Positions 6,747 through 14,220 of a DNA stretch of 19,197 nucleotides are shown here, in pieces (the stretch's first letter is position 1; the number at the start of each line of letters is the position of its first letter). This DNA comes from JAVXAG01 sp036660615 (GTDB lineage Bacteria; Bacillota; Clostridia; Peptostreptococcales; Anaerovoracaceae): positions 1-19,197 of the forward strand of contig JAVXAG010000024.1 in the NCBI GenBank assembly GCA_036660615.1, written 5' to 3'. The notes under the pieces are model-generated. The model saw only the letters and a list, made by a program, of their open reading frames with translations. It ran no database searches and was not told the origin of the DNA. Both the position numbers and the translations under genes were made by a program.

Positions 6747-7868
6747 ATGCTAAAAAAACTTATGCGGGGCATATTTACTTTGGTTGGTGCAGGAGTTGGG
6801 TACGGGATTTTTTTACTCGGCAAATGGTGGGCAGAATATGCCTTCATTGGGGTAGGAGAAACCTTTACAGCAACACAGCAGCTTGTGACGGCTGCAATAT
6901 TAGCAATTATTTTTGGAATTATTTTTTATCGACTGACACCTACCATCGGCAGACAAAGCGCAAAGATGGCAGACAACATAGAAAATGACCTTAGAGCAGT
7001 ATCAGCAAATGATATTATTGTAGGCACAATCGGACTTATTACAGGACTTGTAATTGCACTATTGCTAACACAAATATACGCAAATGTAATTCAAGGATAC
7101 ACCTATTTAACCCTTACGATTATAACATACTTGGTACTTGGCTATTTGGGCGTAGTAATTGCCACAAAAAAGGGAAAAGAAATTTTCAGTGTACTAGTTG
7201 CAAACAGAAAACAACTTCAGCAATTACAACAAGAAGCAAATAATGCTAAACCAAAAAAGAACAAAGATGCTATACCAAAGATTTTTGATACAAGCGTAAT
7301 AATTGATGGAAGAATCGCGGAGATTATGAAGACAGGCTTTCTAGAAGGCCCAATAGTAATCCCCGAATTTGTGTTGGTTGAATTAAGACATATTGCGGAT
7401 TCATCAGATTCCCTAAAGAGAACTAGGGGCAGACGTGGTCTAGATATTCTTAACAAAATACAAAATGATTACGGAATTGAGATTTACAACACAGATTCAG
7501 AGAAATCCCTAAAAGAGATCCCTGAAGTAGATGTAAAACTATTAAAACTTGCACAGCTAATTAACGGAAAAGTTGTAACTAACGATTTTAATTTGAATAA
7601 GGTTGCAGCGATTAACGGAGTTAGAGTTCTAAATCTTAATGAACTGGCAAATACCTTGAAACCGGTCGTACTTCCAGGGGAAGAAATGACAGTTGACCTA
7701 GTTAAACAAGGGAAAGACAATAGTCAGGCTATAGCTTATCTGGACGACGGAACAATGATTGTCGTTGAAGACGGCAGGAAAAAGATTGGACAGTCGACAA
7801 CTATCAACGTTACAAGTGTACTGCAAACATCTGCAGGTAGAATGATATTCGGAAGATTGAAAAATTAA
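6747..7868 (+). CDS. Membrane PIN/TRAM-domain protein (YacL-like)
   Basis: A 373-residue protein. Four hydrophobic segments lie at about 8-24, 44-61, 90-110 and 118-139. A PIN nuclease-like domain begins near 178 (IFDTSVIIDGRI) with candidate metal ligands D181, D262 and D280, and a TRAM RNA-binding domain lies at about 310-370. The layout matches B. subtilis YacL, which sits in the same conserved region between radA/disA and ispD. PIN domains usually cleave RNA and TRAM domains bind it, so a membrane-anchored RNA-handling role is inferred; the substrate is not known to me. AAAGGAGAA precedes the ATG. The stop is two nt before the next start, so translation is likely coupled. Confidence 0.9.
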   Translation: MLKKLMRGIFTLVGAGVGYGIFLLGKWWAEYAFIGVGETFTATQQLVTAAILAIIFGIIFYRLTPTIGRQSAKMADNIENDLRAVSANDIIVGTIGLITGLVIALLLTQIYANVIQGYTYLTLTIITYLVLGYLGVVIATKKGKEIFSVLVANRKQLQQLQQEANNAKPKKNKDAIPKIFDTSVIIDGRIAEIMKTGFLEGPIVIPEFVLVELRHIADSSDSLKRTRGRRGLDILNKIQNDYGIEIYNTDSEKSLKEIPEVDVKLLKLAQLINGKVVTNDFNLNKVAAINGVRVLNLNELANTLKPVVLPGEEMTVDLVKQGKDNSQAIAYLDDGTMIVVEDGRKKIGQSTTINVTSVLQTSAGRMIFGRLKN

Positions 7869-7870
7869 TT

Positions 7871-9016
7871 ATGTATAAAGATAAAAAAGTATATGTTATA
7901 ATTGTGGCTGCAGGCTCAGGCAAAAGAATGGGCTCTGACATCCCAAAACAATTTTTAAAAATCGGCGGCAAGACCATAGTGGAAACTGCCGCCATAAAAT
8001 TCAATAATGTAGAGTACGTCGATGAAATCATTGTTGTTACGGGAAATGCATACCTTGAGAAAACAAAAGACCTTTTGGCACAGAGCAATTGCACAAAAGT
8101 GACTAATGTGATTTGTGGTGGCAAAGAACGACAGGATTCAGTTTATAATGGGCTAAAAGCCATAGAAAATGGAGAAAGTCATGATATAATACTAATCCAT
8201 GATGGCGCCAGACCTTTTATTTTAGAAGAAACAATTATTGAGACCATAGAAAGAGTTTATATAGATAAAGCAGTTGTAGTAGGCGTAAAAACAAAAGACA
8301 CTATTATGGGAATTAATAATAACGGAGATACAAGGAATTTGCAAAGAGATCTTTTGTACAATGTCCAGACACCCCAAGGATTCTATAAAGAGTTGATTTT
8401 TATGGCATACGAGCAAGCTTACAATGACAATTTTTATGGAACAGATGATGCGTCATTAGTGAATAGATTGGGACACCATATTTCTGTGGTAAATGGAGAG
8501 TATTCAAATATCAAAATTACAACAAAAGAGGATTTGCCAATGGAAACAAGAATAGGCTCAGGGTACGATGTTCACAGGTTAGTGGAAGGTCGCAAATTGT
8601 TTTTAGGTGGTGTAGAAATACCATTTGAAAAAGGGCTTTTGGGACATTCAGATGCCGATGTTGCCATTCACAGTTTAATGGATGCGCTACTTGGAGCGGC
8701 AGGGCTTGGAGATATAGGAAAACATTTTCCTGACAATGATGAAAAATACAAAGGGATATCTAGCATAGTGTTGCTAGACCATGTAAAAAAGTTAATAACC
8801 GATGAAGGGTATACTGTAAGCAATGCGGACATTACAATCATTGCGCAAAGGCCCAAAATCGCCAAGTATATTCCTGCTATGAAAAAAATCATTGCAGAAA
8901 CACTGGATATAAATCCAGACAAAATAAACATTAAAGGAACTACCACAGAAAAACTAGGATTTGTAGGTAGAGAAGAAGGTATCGCCTCAGAAGCGGTATG
9001 CCTCTTAACAAGATAA
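7871..9016 (+). CDS. ispDF: Bifunctional IspD-IspF (MEP pathway)
   Basis: A 381-residue fusion of two non-consecutive MEP pathway enzymes. Residues 1-222 are IspD, which makes CDP-methylerythritol: the nucleotide loop VAAGSGKRMG is at 12-21 and HDGARPF at 110-116. Residues 224-381 are IspF, which cyclises the phosphorylated intermediate: GSGYDVHRL with metal ligands D233 and H235, third ligand H267, and DIGKHFPD at 281-288. There is no linker beyond one or two residues. IspE, the enzyme in between, is not in the window. Upstream ribosome binding is weak (only two nt after the previous stop), suggesting coupled translation. Codon M224 has its own GAGGA at 8528-8532, seven nt upstream, so a free IspF could also be made. 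Confidence 0.95.
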   Translation: MYKDKKVYVIIVAAGSGKRMGSDIPKQFLKIGGKTIVETAAIKFNNVEYVDEIIVVTGNAYLEKTKDLLAQSNCTKVTNVICGGKERQDSVYNGLKAIENGESHDIILIHDGARPFILEETIIETIERVYIDKAVVVGVKTKDTIMGINNNGDTRNLQRDLLYNVQTPQGFYKELIFMAYEQAYNDNFYGTDDASLVNRLGHHISVVNGEYSNIKITTKEDLPMETRIGSGYDVHRLVEGRKLFLGGVEIPFEKGLLGHSDADVAIHSLMDALLGAAGLGDIGKHFPDNDEKYKGISSIVLLDHVKKLITDEGYTVSNADITIIAQRPKIAKYIPAMKKIIAETLDINPDKINIKGTTTEKLGFVGREEGIASEAVCLLTR

Positions 9017-9036
9017 TCAAAAAGGAGATATATTAT

Positions 9037-10767
9037 ATGAGACTTTCAAAAATGCACATTAGAACACTACGAGAGGTACCAAACGAGGCGGAGATTCCTA
9101 GCCATATCTTACTGCTTAGGACAGGCATGATAAAAAAATTAGTTTCCGGTGTCTATGGGTTTATGCCAATGGGTTGGAGATCTGTTAGAAAAATCGAAGA
9201 AATTATTAGACAAGAGATGGATTCGACTGGGGCACAGGAAATACATATGTCCGCAGTACAGCCAGCGGAACTATGGCAAGAATCAGGTAGGTGGTTTGCA
9301 TACGGCCCTGAACTTTGGAGATTAAAAGATAGAAACGGAAGAGAGTTTTGCCTTGGGCCTACACACGAAGAAATATTTACAGATGTTGTAAGAAATGATA
9401 TTTCATCATATAGACAACTACCGTTGAATTTGTATCAGATTCAAACAAAATACAGAGATGAAGCAAGACCTAGATTTGGACTTATGAGAAGCAGAGAATT
9501 TATTATGAAAGATGCTTATTCATTTGACAGAGATTATGAAGGTCTAGATAAAAGTTATCAAGAAATGTATCACGCTTACGAAAAGATTTTTGACAGATGT
9601 GGACTTACTTGTAGACCAGTAGAAGCGGATACCGGAGCAATTGGAGGTAGCAATTCTCACGAGTTTACTGCATTATCCGAAGTAGGGGAAAGCGAAATTG
9701 CTTACTGCGAAAAATGTTCTTTGGCGGCTACTGTTGAAAGAGCAGAATGTGTTGATGCAAAACCGGAAACAAGTGTAGAGATGCTTCCACTTGAAGAAGT
9801 AAATACTCCTGGAACAAAGACAATTGAAGAGGTCGCAGGATTCTTGAATTTGGATAAGACTCAGACCATAAAAGCTTTGCTTTTTGTAACATATGATAAT
9901 GATGAAAAAGAAAATGGCTATGTCGCTGCTTTTGTAAGAGGTGACAGGGATCTTAATATGATCAAACTAGTCAATGCACTTAACATTCCAGAACATGCGA
10001 TTGAATTTGCCGATGAAGAAAAAATGGGGACAGCTACTGGCTGCGTCGGAGGATTTACAGGGCCAATTGGTCTAAAAAACTGCAAGATTGTTGTGGATAG
10101 CGAGTTAGTAGGTCTTAAAAACTTATGTGCAGGAGCAAACAAAACAGATTATCACGTAAAGAATGTAAACTATGATAGAGATTATAAAGCGGATATTATC
10201 AGTGATATCAAAGTGCTAAAAGCTGGAGATCCTTGTCCAGTTTGTGGTGCCCCTATAAAACATGCTAGAGGAATAGAAGTAGGTCAAGTATTCAAACTTG
10301 GAACAAAGTATTCCGACTCAATGGGAGCAACATACAAAGACGAAAATCAAAAGGATCAACCTATTGTAATGGGCTGTTATGGCATCGGCGTAACTAGAAC
10401 TTTGGCGGCAGTAGTTGAACAAAACCACGACGAAAACGGTATTATCTGGCCAATGTCAGTTGCACCGTATCATGTAATTATTACTTTAGTGAAACCAGAA
10501 GACGAAGACCAAGGTTTAATCGCTGAAAAAATATACAATGCACTTATCGATGCAAAAGTCGAAGTTCTTCTTGACGATAGAAAAGAAAGACCTGGCGTAA
10601 AGTTCAAAGACGCTGATTTGATGGGAATACCTGTTAGAATCACCGTTGGAAAATTAGCATCAGAAGGAAAAGTCGAATACAAGCTTAGACGAGATGCAGA
10701 AAAAGAAGAAATTTTAGTAGAAGAAGCAATTTCAAGAGCTATTGAAATTGTCAACTCTGAGAAATAA
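9037..10767 (+). CDS. proS: Prolyl-tRNA synthetase (bacterial type)
   Basis: A 576-residue class II synthetase that charges tRNA-Pro. The N-terminus SKMHIRTLREVPNEAEIP is typical of the bacterial-type enzyme. Motif 1 lies near GVYGFMPMGWR; motif 2 includes KYRDEARPRFGLMRSREF. A middle insertion carries the cis-editing region (GTATGCVGGFTGPIG) that removes mischarged alanine. Motif 3 GCYGIGVTRT and the C-terminal anticodon-binding domain follow. The length agrees with the editing-competent form. I chose the ATG at 9037 because AAGGAGA lies upstream; an in-frame ATG at 8998 overlaps ispDF and lacks a site. No T-box leader is present; the gap after ispDF is 20 nt. Its slot corresponds to gltX in B. 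subtilis. Confidence 0.97.
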   Translation: MRLSKMHIRTLREVPNEAEIPSHILLLRTGMIKKLVSGVYGFMPMGWRSVRKIEEIIRQEMDSTGAQEIHMSAVQPAELWQESGRWFAYGPELWRLKDRNGREFCLGPTHEEIFTDVVRNDISSYRQLPLNLYQIQTKYRDEARPRFGLMRSREFIMKDAYSFDRDYEGLDKSYQEMYHAYEKIFDRCGLTCRPVEADTGAIGGSNSHEFTALSEVGESEIAYCEKCSLAATVERAECVDAKPETSVEMLPLEEVNTPGTKTIEEVAGFLNLDKTQTIKALLFVTYDNDEKENGYVAAFVRGDRDLNMIKLVNALNIPEHAIEFADEEKMGTATGCVGGFTGPIGLKNCKIVVDSELVGLKNLCAGANKTDYHVKNVNYDRDYKADIISDIKVLKAGDPCPVCGAPIKHARGIEVGQVFKLGTKYSDSMGATYKDENQKDQPIVMGCYGIGVTRTLAAVVEQNHDENGIIWPMSVAPYHVIITLVKPEDEDQGLIAEKIYNALIDAKVEVLLDDRKERPGVKFKDADLMGIPVRITVGKLASEGKVEYKLRRDAEKEEILVEEAISRAIEIVNSEK

Positions 10768-10782
10768 TTTAGGAGGATTCTA

Positions 10783-11394
10783 GTGGAGTTTATCACAATT
10801 ATGGAATGGGTTGGTACAGTTGCCTTTGCAGTTTCTGGAGCTGTAGTTGCAATTGAAAAAGGACTTGATTACTATGGAATTTGCTTTTTGGCTATAATCA
10901 CCGCAATTGGCGGAGGGATTATAAGAGATACAATAATTAATGTGGATTTGCCAGTAGGTCTGGCAAATCCTATTTACGTTCTAGTTAGCATCGCTACGGC
11001 CGTAGTCGTTATAATTTTTTATAAAAAAATTGTTAAGTATATACATATAGTTGCAGTCGCTGATGGTATTGGATTGGCAGCATTTACAGCCATAGGCTCA
11101 CAAGTGGCGGTTAGAAATGGTTTTGACGGGTTTTATGTAATTATTACTCTTGCTGTTTTGACTGGAACATTTGGAGGCGTACTTAGAGATATTTGTGTAA
11201 AGGAAATACCAGCGGTGTTTCACACAGAGATATATGCGGTGGCATCGATTATCGGTGCAATGGCATTTGCGGCAACATACAAGTATTACGATGCTGGCGT
11301 ATTGGCACTATATGTATCATTTGCAGTCACAGTGGCGATTAGAATGATTGCTATATTCAAAAAGTTGAATTTAGGGAAAGTAAAACTAGATTAA
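10783..11394 (+). CDS. TRIC / UPF0126 family membrane protein
   Basis: A 203-residue integral membrane protein with about six or seven hydrophobic segments. It has two internal repeats, each with a glycine-rich hallmark: AIGGGIIRDTI in the first half and TFGGVLRDI in the second. This matches the UPF0126/YadS group, related to trimeric intracellular cation channels; some members have also been linked to glycine uptake, so the substrate is open. The start is GTG, preceded by a strong AGGAGGA about six nt upstream. The stop overlaps the next start as TAATG, suggesting coupled translation with the chromate-type transporter genes. Confidence 0.88.
   Translation: MEFITIMEWVGTVAFAVSGAVVAIEKGLDYYGICFLAIITAIGGGIIRDTIINVDLPVGLANPIYVLVSIATAVVVIIFYKKIVKYIHIVAVADGIGLAAFTAIGSQVAVRNGFDGFYVIITLAVLTGTFGGVLRDICVKEIPAVFHTEIYAVASIIGAMAFAATYKYYDAGVLALYVSFAVTVAIRMIAIFKKLNLGKVKLD
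10944..10970 (+). repeat. Perfect inverted repeat inside the TRIC gene
   Basis: GGATTTGCCA (10944-10953) and TGGCAAATCC (10961-10970) form a perfect 10-bp stem with a seven-nt loop. It is in coding sequence (DLPVGLANP). It may be chance, an mRNA hairpin or a protein-binding site. Confidence 0.55.
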
Positions 11395-11987
11395 TGAAAT
11401 TAATAGAAAAAATCAAAAATAATATGTTAATACAATTATTCTGTACATTCTTCAAACTTGGGATTTTTACTATAGGCGGAGGGATGGCAATGATTCCTCT
11501 TATGCAAAACATCGTTGTAGATAAAAAAGGTTGGATGAATGAGGAAGAAATAGTAGACTGCTTAGCTGTAAGCCAAGGTTTGCCAGGAGTTATTGCTATA
11601 AATATGGCAACTTATGTTGGAAACCAAAAGAAGGGAATATGGGGTTCAATAGTAGCTACTATTGGAGTAATATTACCATCGTTTATAATTATTATTTTGG
11701 TTGTAGAATTTTTACAGACAATGGGTGACAACAAATATATTGCAGGTGCATTGGTGGGAATCAAGGCATCGGCTACAGGGTTAATCGCTTTTTCTGCTTA
11801 CAAAGTGGGAAAACAAGTTTTGACCGGTGGTTTTCAGTGGGTAATGGCAATCCTTGCTTTTACTGCTGTTGTGTTTTTAAAAGTCAATGCAGTATGGACA
11901 ATTATTGTTGGAATAGCTGCGGGAATTATATATACTTGGTATAGAGATAAAGCCAAAAAGGGAGGTCGAGAAAATGATTTACCTTAA
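11394..11987 (+). CDS. Chromate transporter family protein, first half (short CHR)
   Basis: A 197-residue membrane protein of the CHR superfamily. It has the signature FKLGIFTIGGGMAMIP near the N-terminus and SQGLPGVIAINMATYVG in the middle, then hydrophobic segments to the end. Full-length ChrA proteins are fused duplicates of about 400 residues; here the two halves are separate genes that likely assemble as a heterodimer. Known long members export chromate; in an anaerobe with no sign of metal resistance genes, the true substrate is unsure. The start overlaps the previous stop (TAATG) and has only a weak ribosome binding site. It overlaps the next gene by 14 nt. Confidence 0.92.
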   Translation: MKLIEKIKNNMLIQLFCTFFKLGIFTIGGGMAMIPLMQNIVVDKKGWMNEEEIVDCLAVSQGLPGVIAINMATYVGNQKKGIWGSIVATIGVILPSFIIIILVVEFLQTMGDNKYIAGALVGIKASATGLIAFSAYKVGKQVLTGGFQWVMAILAFTAVVFLKVNAVWTIIVGIAAGIIYTWYRDKAKKGGRENDLP

Positions 11988-12498
11988 ACTGTTTTTTATC
12001 TTTGCCAAAATAGGATTATTTGGTTTTGGTGGTGGAATGGCAATGTTGCCAATGATTTACCAAGGAGTGCAGCAATTTGGGCTGATGACACCTAGCGAGT
12101 TTTCTGATTTGGTGGCTATTTCCCAAGTAACGCCAGGGCCTCTAGCTGTTAATGCAGCAACTTATGTAGGATATACAACCTCTGGAATCGGAGGAGCTTT
12201 ATGTGCAACACTGGGGGTGGCTTTGCCGTCATTTGTACTTGTAACATTGGCTTGTTACTTTATAAACAAATTCAAAGAAAGTAAAATAACCCAAGGAGCA
12301 TTGACTGGAATTAGACCGGTAACCGTTGGACTAATCGGTTCGGCAGTAATATTTTTGGGAGAAACCGCATTTGCGACTATAAATCTATTGCCATGTCTTA
12401 TATTTGCGGTTACAATCTTGTTAGTAGGAAAATTTAAAGTTAGTCCTATAGCGATAGTCATTGTTATGGGTTTGATAGGAGCATTTTTATGTGGATAG
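11974..12498 (+). CDS. Chromate transporter family protein, second half (short CHR)
   Basis: A 174-residue membrane protein homologous to the preceding gene product. It carries FAKIGLFGFGGGMAMLPM and SQVTPGPLAVNAATYVG, the CHR signature in its more canonical form. It should pair with its partner to form a full transporter. GGGAGGT sits upstream of the ATG inside the end of the partner gene, and the 14-nt overlap implies coupled, balanced production. The Nudix gene begins inside its last codons. Confidence 0.93.
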   Translation: MIYLKLFFIFAKIGLFGFGGGMAMLPMIYQGVQQFGLMTPSEFSDLVAISQVTPGPLAVNAATYVGYTTSGIGGALCATLGVALPSFVLVTLACYFINKFKESKITQGALTGIRPVTVGLIGSAVIFLGETAFATINLLPCLIFAVTILLVGKFKVSPIAIVIVMGLIGAFLCG

Positions 12499-12941
12499 GT
12501 GGAGTTAGAGTCATTTTACAAAATGATAAATCGGAAATATTGATGGTAAAACAACATCATGAGGGGAAAGATATTTGGTTAGTTCCTGGTGGTGCAATTG
12601 AAGATGGCGAAAATTCTATCGAGGCAGGGATAAGGGAAATTAGAGAAGAAACAGGCCTTGAGATAGAGATAACCGGCCTTGCTTGGCATATTGAAGAGGT
12701 ATCCAAGGAAAGAGGACAGCGCTTTGTCAATTATATGGTAGGCAAAATTATTTCAGGGGAACTTGTACTGGGCACAGATCCAGAACTAGGTGATAATAAA
12801 CAAGTCCTAAGAGAAACACGCTTTATGTCAAGAGAAGAAATAGGTAAACTGAAAAATGTACACCCTGCTTTTTTCAATGATGAAATATGGGACATACTGA
12901 GCAGTGAACCAAACGGGATGACATATTATAAGCTTAGATAG
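12489..12941 (+). CDS. Nudix hydrolase
   Basis: A 150-residue protein with a perfect Nudix box: G35, E41, then R49-E50-I51-R52-E53-E54-T55-G56-L57, following WLVPGG. Nudix enzymes cleave nucleoside diphosphates linked to another moiety, using metal bound by the REUxEE helix. The substrate cannot be read from the sequence; house-cleaning nucleotide pyrophosphatase or ADP-sugar hydrolase are possible. The gene overlaps the second CHR gene by 10 nt, and AGGAG (12477-12481) lies seven nt before its ATG. Why it is coupled to a transporter is unknown. Confidence 0.92.
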   Translation: MWIGGVRVILQNDKSEILMVKQHHEGKDIWLVPGGAIEDGENSIEAGIREIREETGLEIEITGLAWHIEEVSKERGQRFVNYMVGKIISGELVLGTDPELGDNKQVLRETRFMSREEIGKLKNVHPAFFNDEIWDILSSEPNGMTYYKLR

Positions 12942-13001
12942 CTAGAGCAAAACAAATTATAAACAAAATTAATTAAAATATAAAATACGAGGAGAAAAGA
13001 T

Positions 13002-13478
13002 ATGAAAAAAGTAACAATTGAAATGGAAAAAGGCGGAGTAATGACAGGAGAGCTTTATGAGGATATCGCACCAGAATCAGTAGCGAATTTCGAAAAGCTT
13101 GCAAAAGAAGGATTTTATGATGGACTAATATTCCATAGAGTAATTCCTGGTTTTATGATTCAAGGCGGATGTCCACAAGGAACTGGAACAGGCGGCCCTG
13201 GATATAATATAAAGGGTGAATTTAACTCAAACGGTTTCAAAAATGATTTGAAGCATACAACAGGAGTTCTTTCCATGGCAAGATCAATGATGCCAGATTC
13301 AGCAGGCTCACAATTCTTTGTTATGGTAGCAGATGCGCCACATCTAGATGGAGACTATGCGGCTTTTGGAAAAATCACTGAAGGCATTGAGGTTGCACTA
13401 GAAATGGTGAAAGTACCAACAGGAAGAAATGATCGCCCAGTAGAACCACAAGTAATAAAAACAATCGTAGTAGAATAA
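13002..13478 (+). CDS. Cyclophilin-type peptidyl-prolyl isomerase
   Basis: A 158-residue cytoplasmic cyclophilin with no signal peptide. Active-site residues are visible: R46 and F51 in FHRVIPGF, Q54 in MIQGG, and SQFF at 103-106. HLDGDYAAFGKI is the usual conserved block. It catalyses cis-trans isomerisation of proline bonds during protein folding. GAGGAG lies before the ATG. It follows the Nudix gene after 60 nt of AT-rich DNA in which I see no clear promoter. Confidence 0.95.
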   Translation: MKKVTIEMEKGGVMTGELYEDIAPESVANFEKLAKEGFYDGLIFHRVIPGFMIQGGCPQGTGTGGPGYNIKGEFNSNGFKNDLKHTTGVLSMARSMMPDSAGSQFFVMVADAPHLDGDYAAFGKITEGIEVALEMVKVPTGRNDRPVEPQVIKTIVVE

Positions 13479-13486
13479 TAAAAAAA

Positions 13487-13516
13487 TTGTCTCAAAGAAA
13501 CTTTTTTGGGTATATA
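13487..13516 (+). promoter_or_regulatory. Possible internal promoter before cysE
   Basis: TTGTCT (13487-13492), 18 nt, then TATATA (13511-13516). Both boxes match the consensus in four of six positions. No T-box specifier or antiterminator sequence is seen in the 88-nt gap. Confidence 0.35.
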
Positions 13517-13566
13517 TACAGAGTTAATTATTATTTAAAGAAAAATTGGAGAGGAAGAGAACAACA

Positions 13567-14220
13567 ATGGCATTCTTTAAAGAAGTAAATGAGGATATTA
13601 AAACGGTACTCAAAAGAGACCCAGCAGCAAGAAATGGCTTTGAGGTTTTAATTTGTTATCCGGGGATATGGTCGCTTATATTACACAGACCATCAAGATG
13701 GTGCTATGATCATCATCTAAAATTAATAGGAAGAATCATTTCCCAACTGACCAGATGGTTTACTGGGATTGAAATACATCCAGGAGCAACTATTGGACGA
13801 AGATGTTTCATAGACCATGGTATGGCAGTTGTTATTGGAGAGACTACTGAAATTGGTGACGATGTTACCATTTATCAGGGAGTAACCCTAGGCGGAACAG
13901 GAAAAGATACAGGCAAAAGACATCCTACTATTGGTGACAGAGTGGTAATCAGTTCAGGAGCAAAAGTCCTTGGGCCGTTTAAGGTTGGAAACGATGTAAA
14001 AATTGGAGCTGGTTCTGTGGTTCTGGAGGAGATTCCTGCAGGATGTACAGTAGTCGGCATTCCAGGGAAAATAGTTAGAAGATATGGGCAGAGTACAGAG
14101 GACTTAAACCAAGTAGATTTCCCAGATCCAGTAGCAGTTGAACTTGAATGTTTACGAAAGAGAATAGTAATGCTAGAAAACAAGCTATATCAGAGAGGAA
14201 AAGATGATGAAAATATATAA
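13567..14220 (+). CDS. cysE: Serine O-acetyltransferase
   Basis: A 217-residue short-type CysE. It transfers acetyl from acetyl-CoA to serine, the first step of cysteine synthesis. After an N-terminal helical part, the left-handed beta-helix of hexapeptide repeats runs from about residue 70, with FIDHGMAVVIGE (D83, H84), TLGGTGKDTGKRHP (H119) and later VVGIPGKIVR. The length equals the B. subtilis type. I chose the ATG at 13567 over an in-frame TTG at 13546 because the GAGAGGAAGAG site lies between them and serves the ATG. It overlaps cysS by 17 nt, coupling cysteine supply to cysteine tRNA charging. Confidence 0.96.
   Translation: MAFFKEVNEDIKTVLKRDPAARNGFEVLICYPGIWSLILHRPSRWCYDHHLKLIGRIISQLTRWFTGIEIHPGATIGRRCFIDHGMAVVIGETTEIGDDVTIYQGVTLGGTGKDTGKRHPTIGDRVVISSGAKVLGPFKVGNDVKIGAGSVVLEEIPAGCTVVGIPGKIVRRYGQSTEDLNQVDFPDPVAVELECLRKRIVMLENKLYQRGKDDENI

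Noticed and set aside
13483..13507. A-tract and T-tract after the cyclophilin gene as a terminator
   Set aside because: The pairing between the two tracts is interrupted by mismatches and has almost no G-C pairs.
13546..13566. Longer CysE start at TTG
   Set aside because: The extra codons consist of the ribosome binding site of the ATG at 13567.
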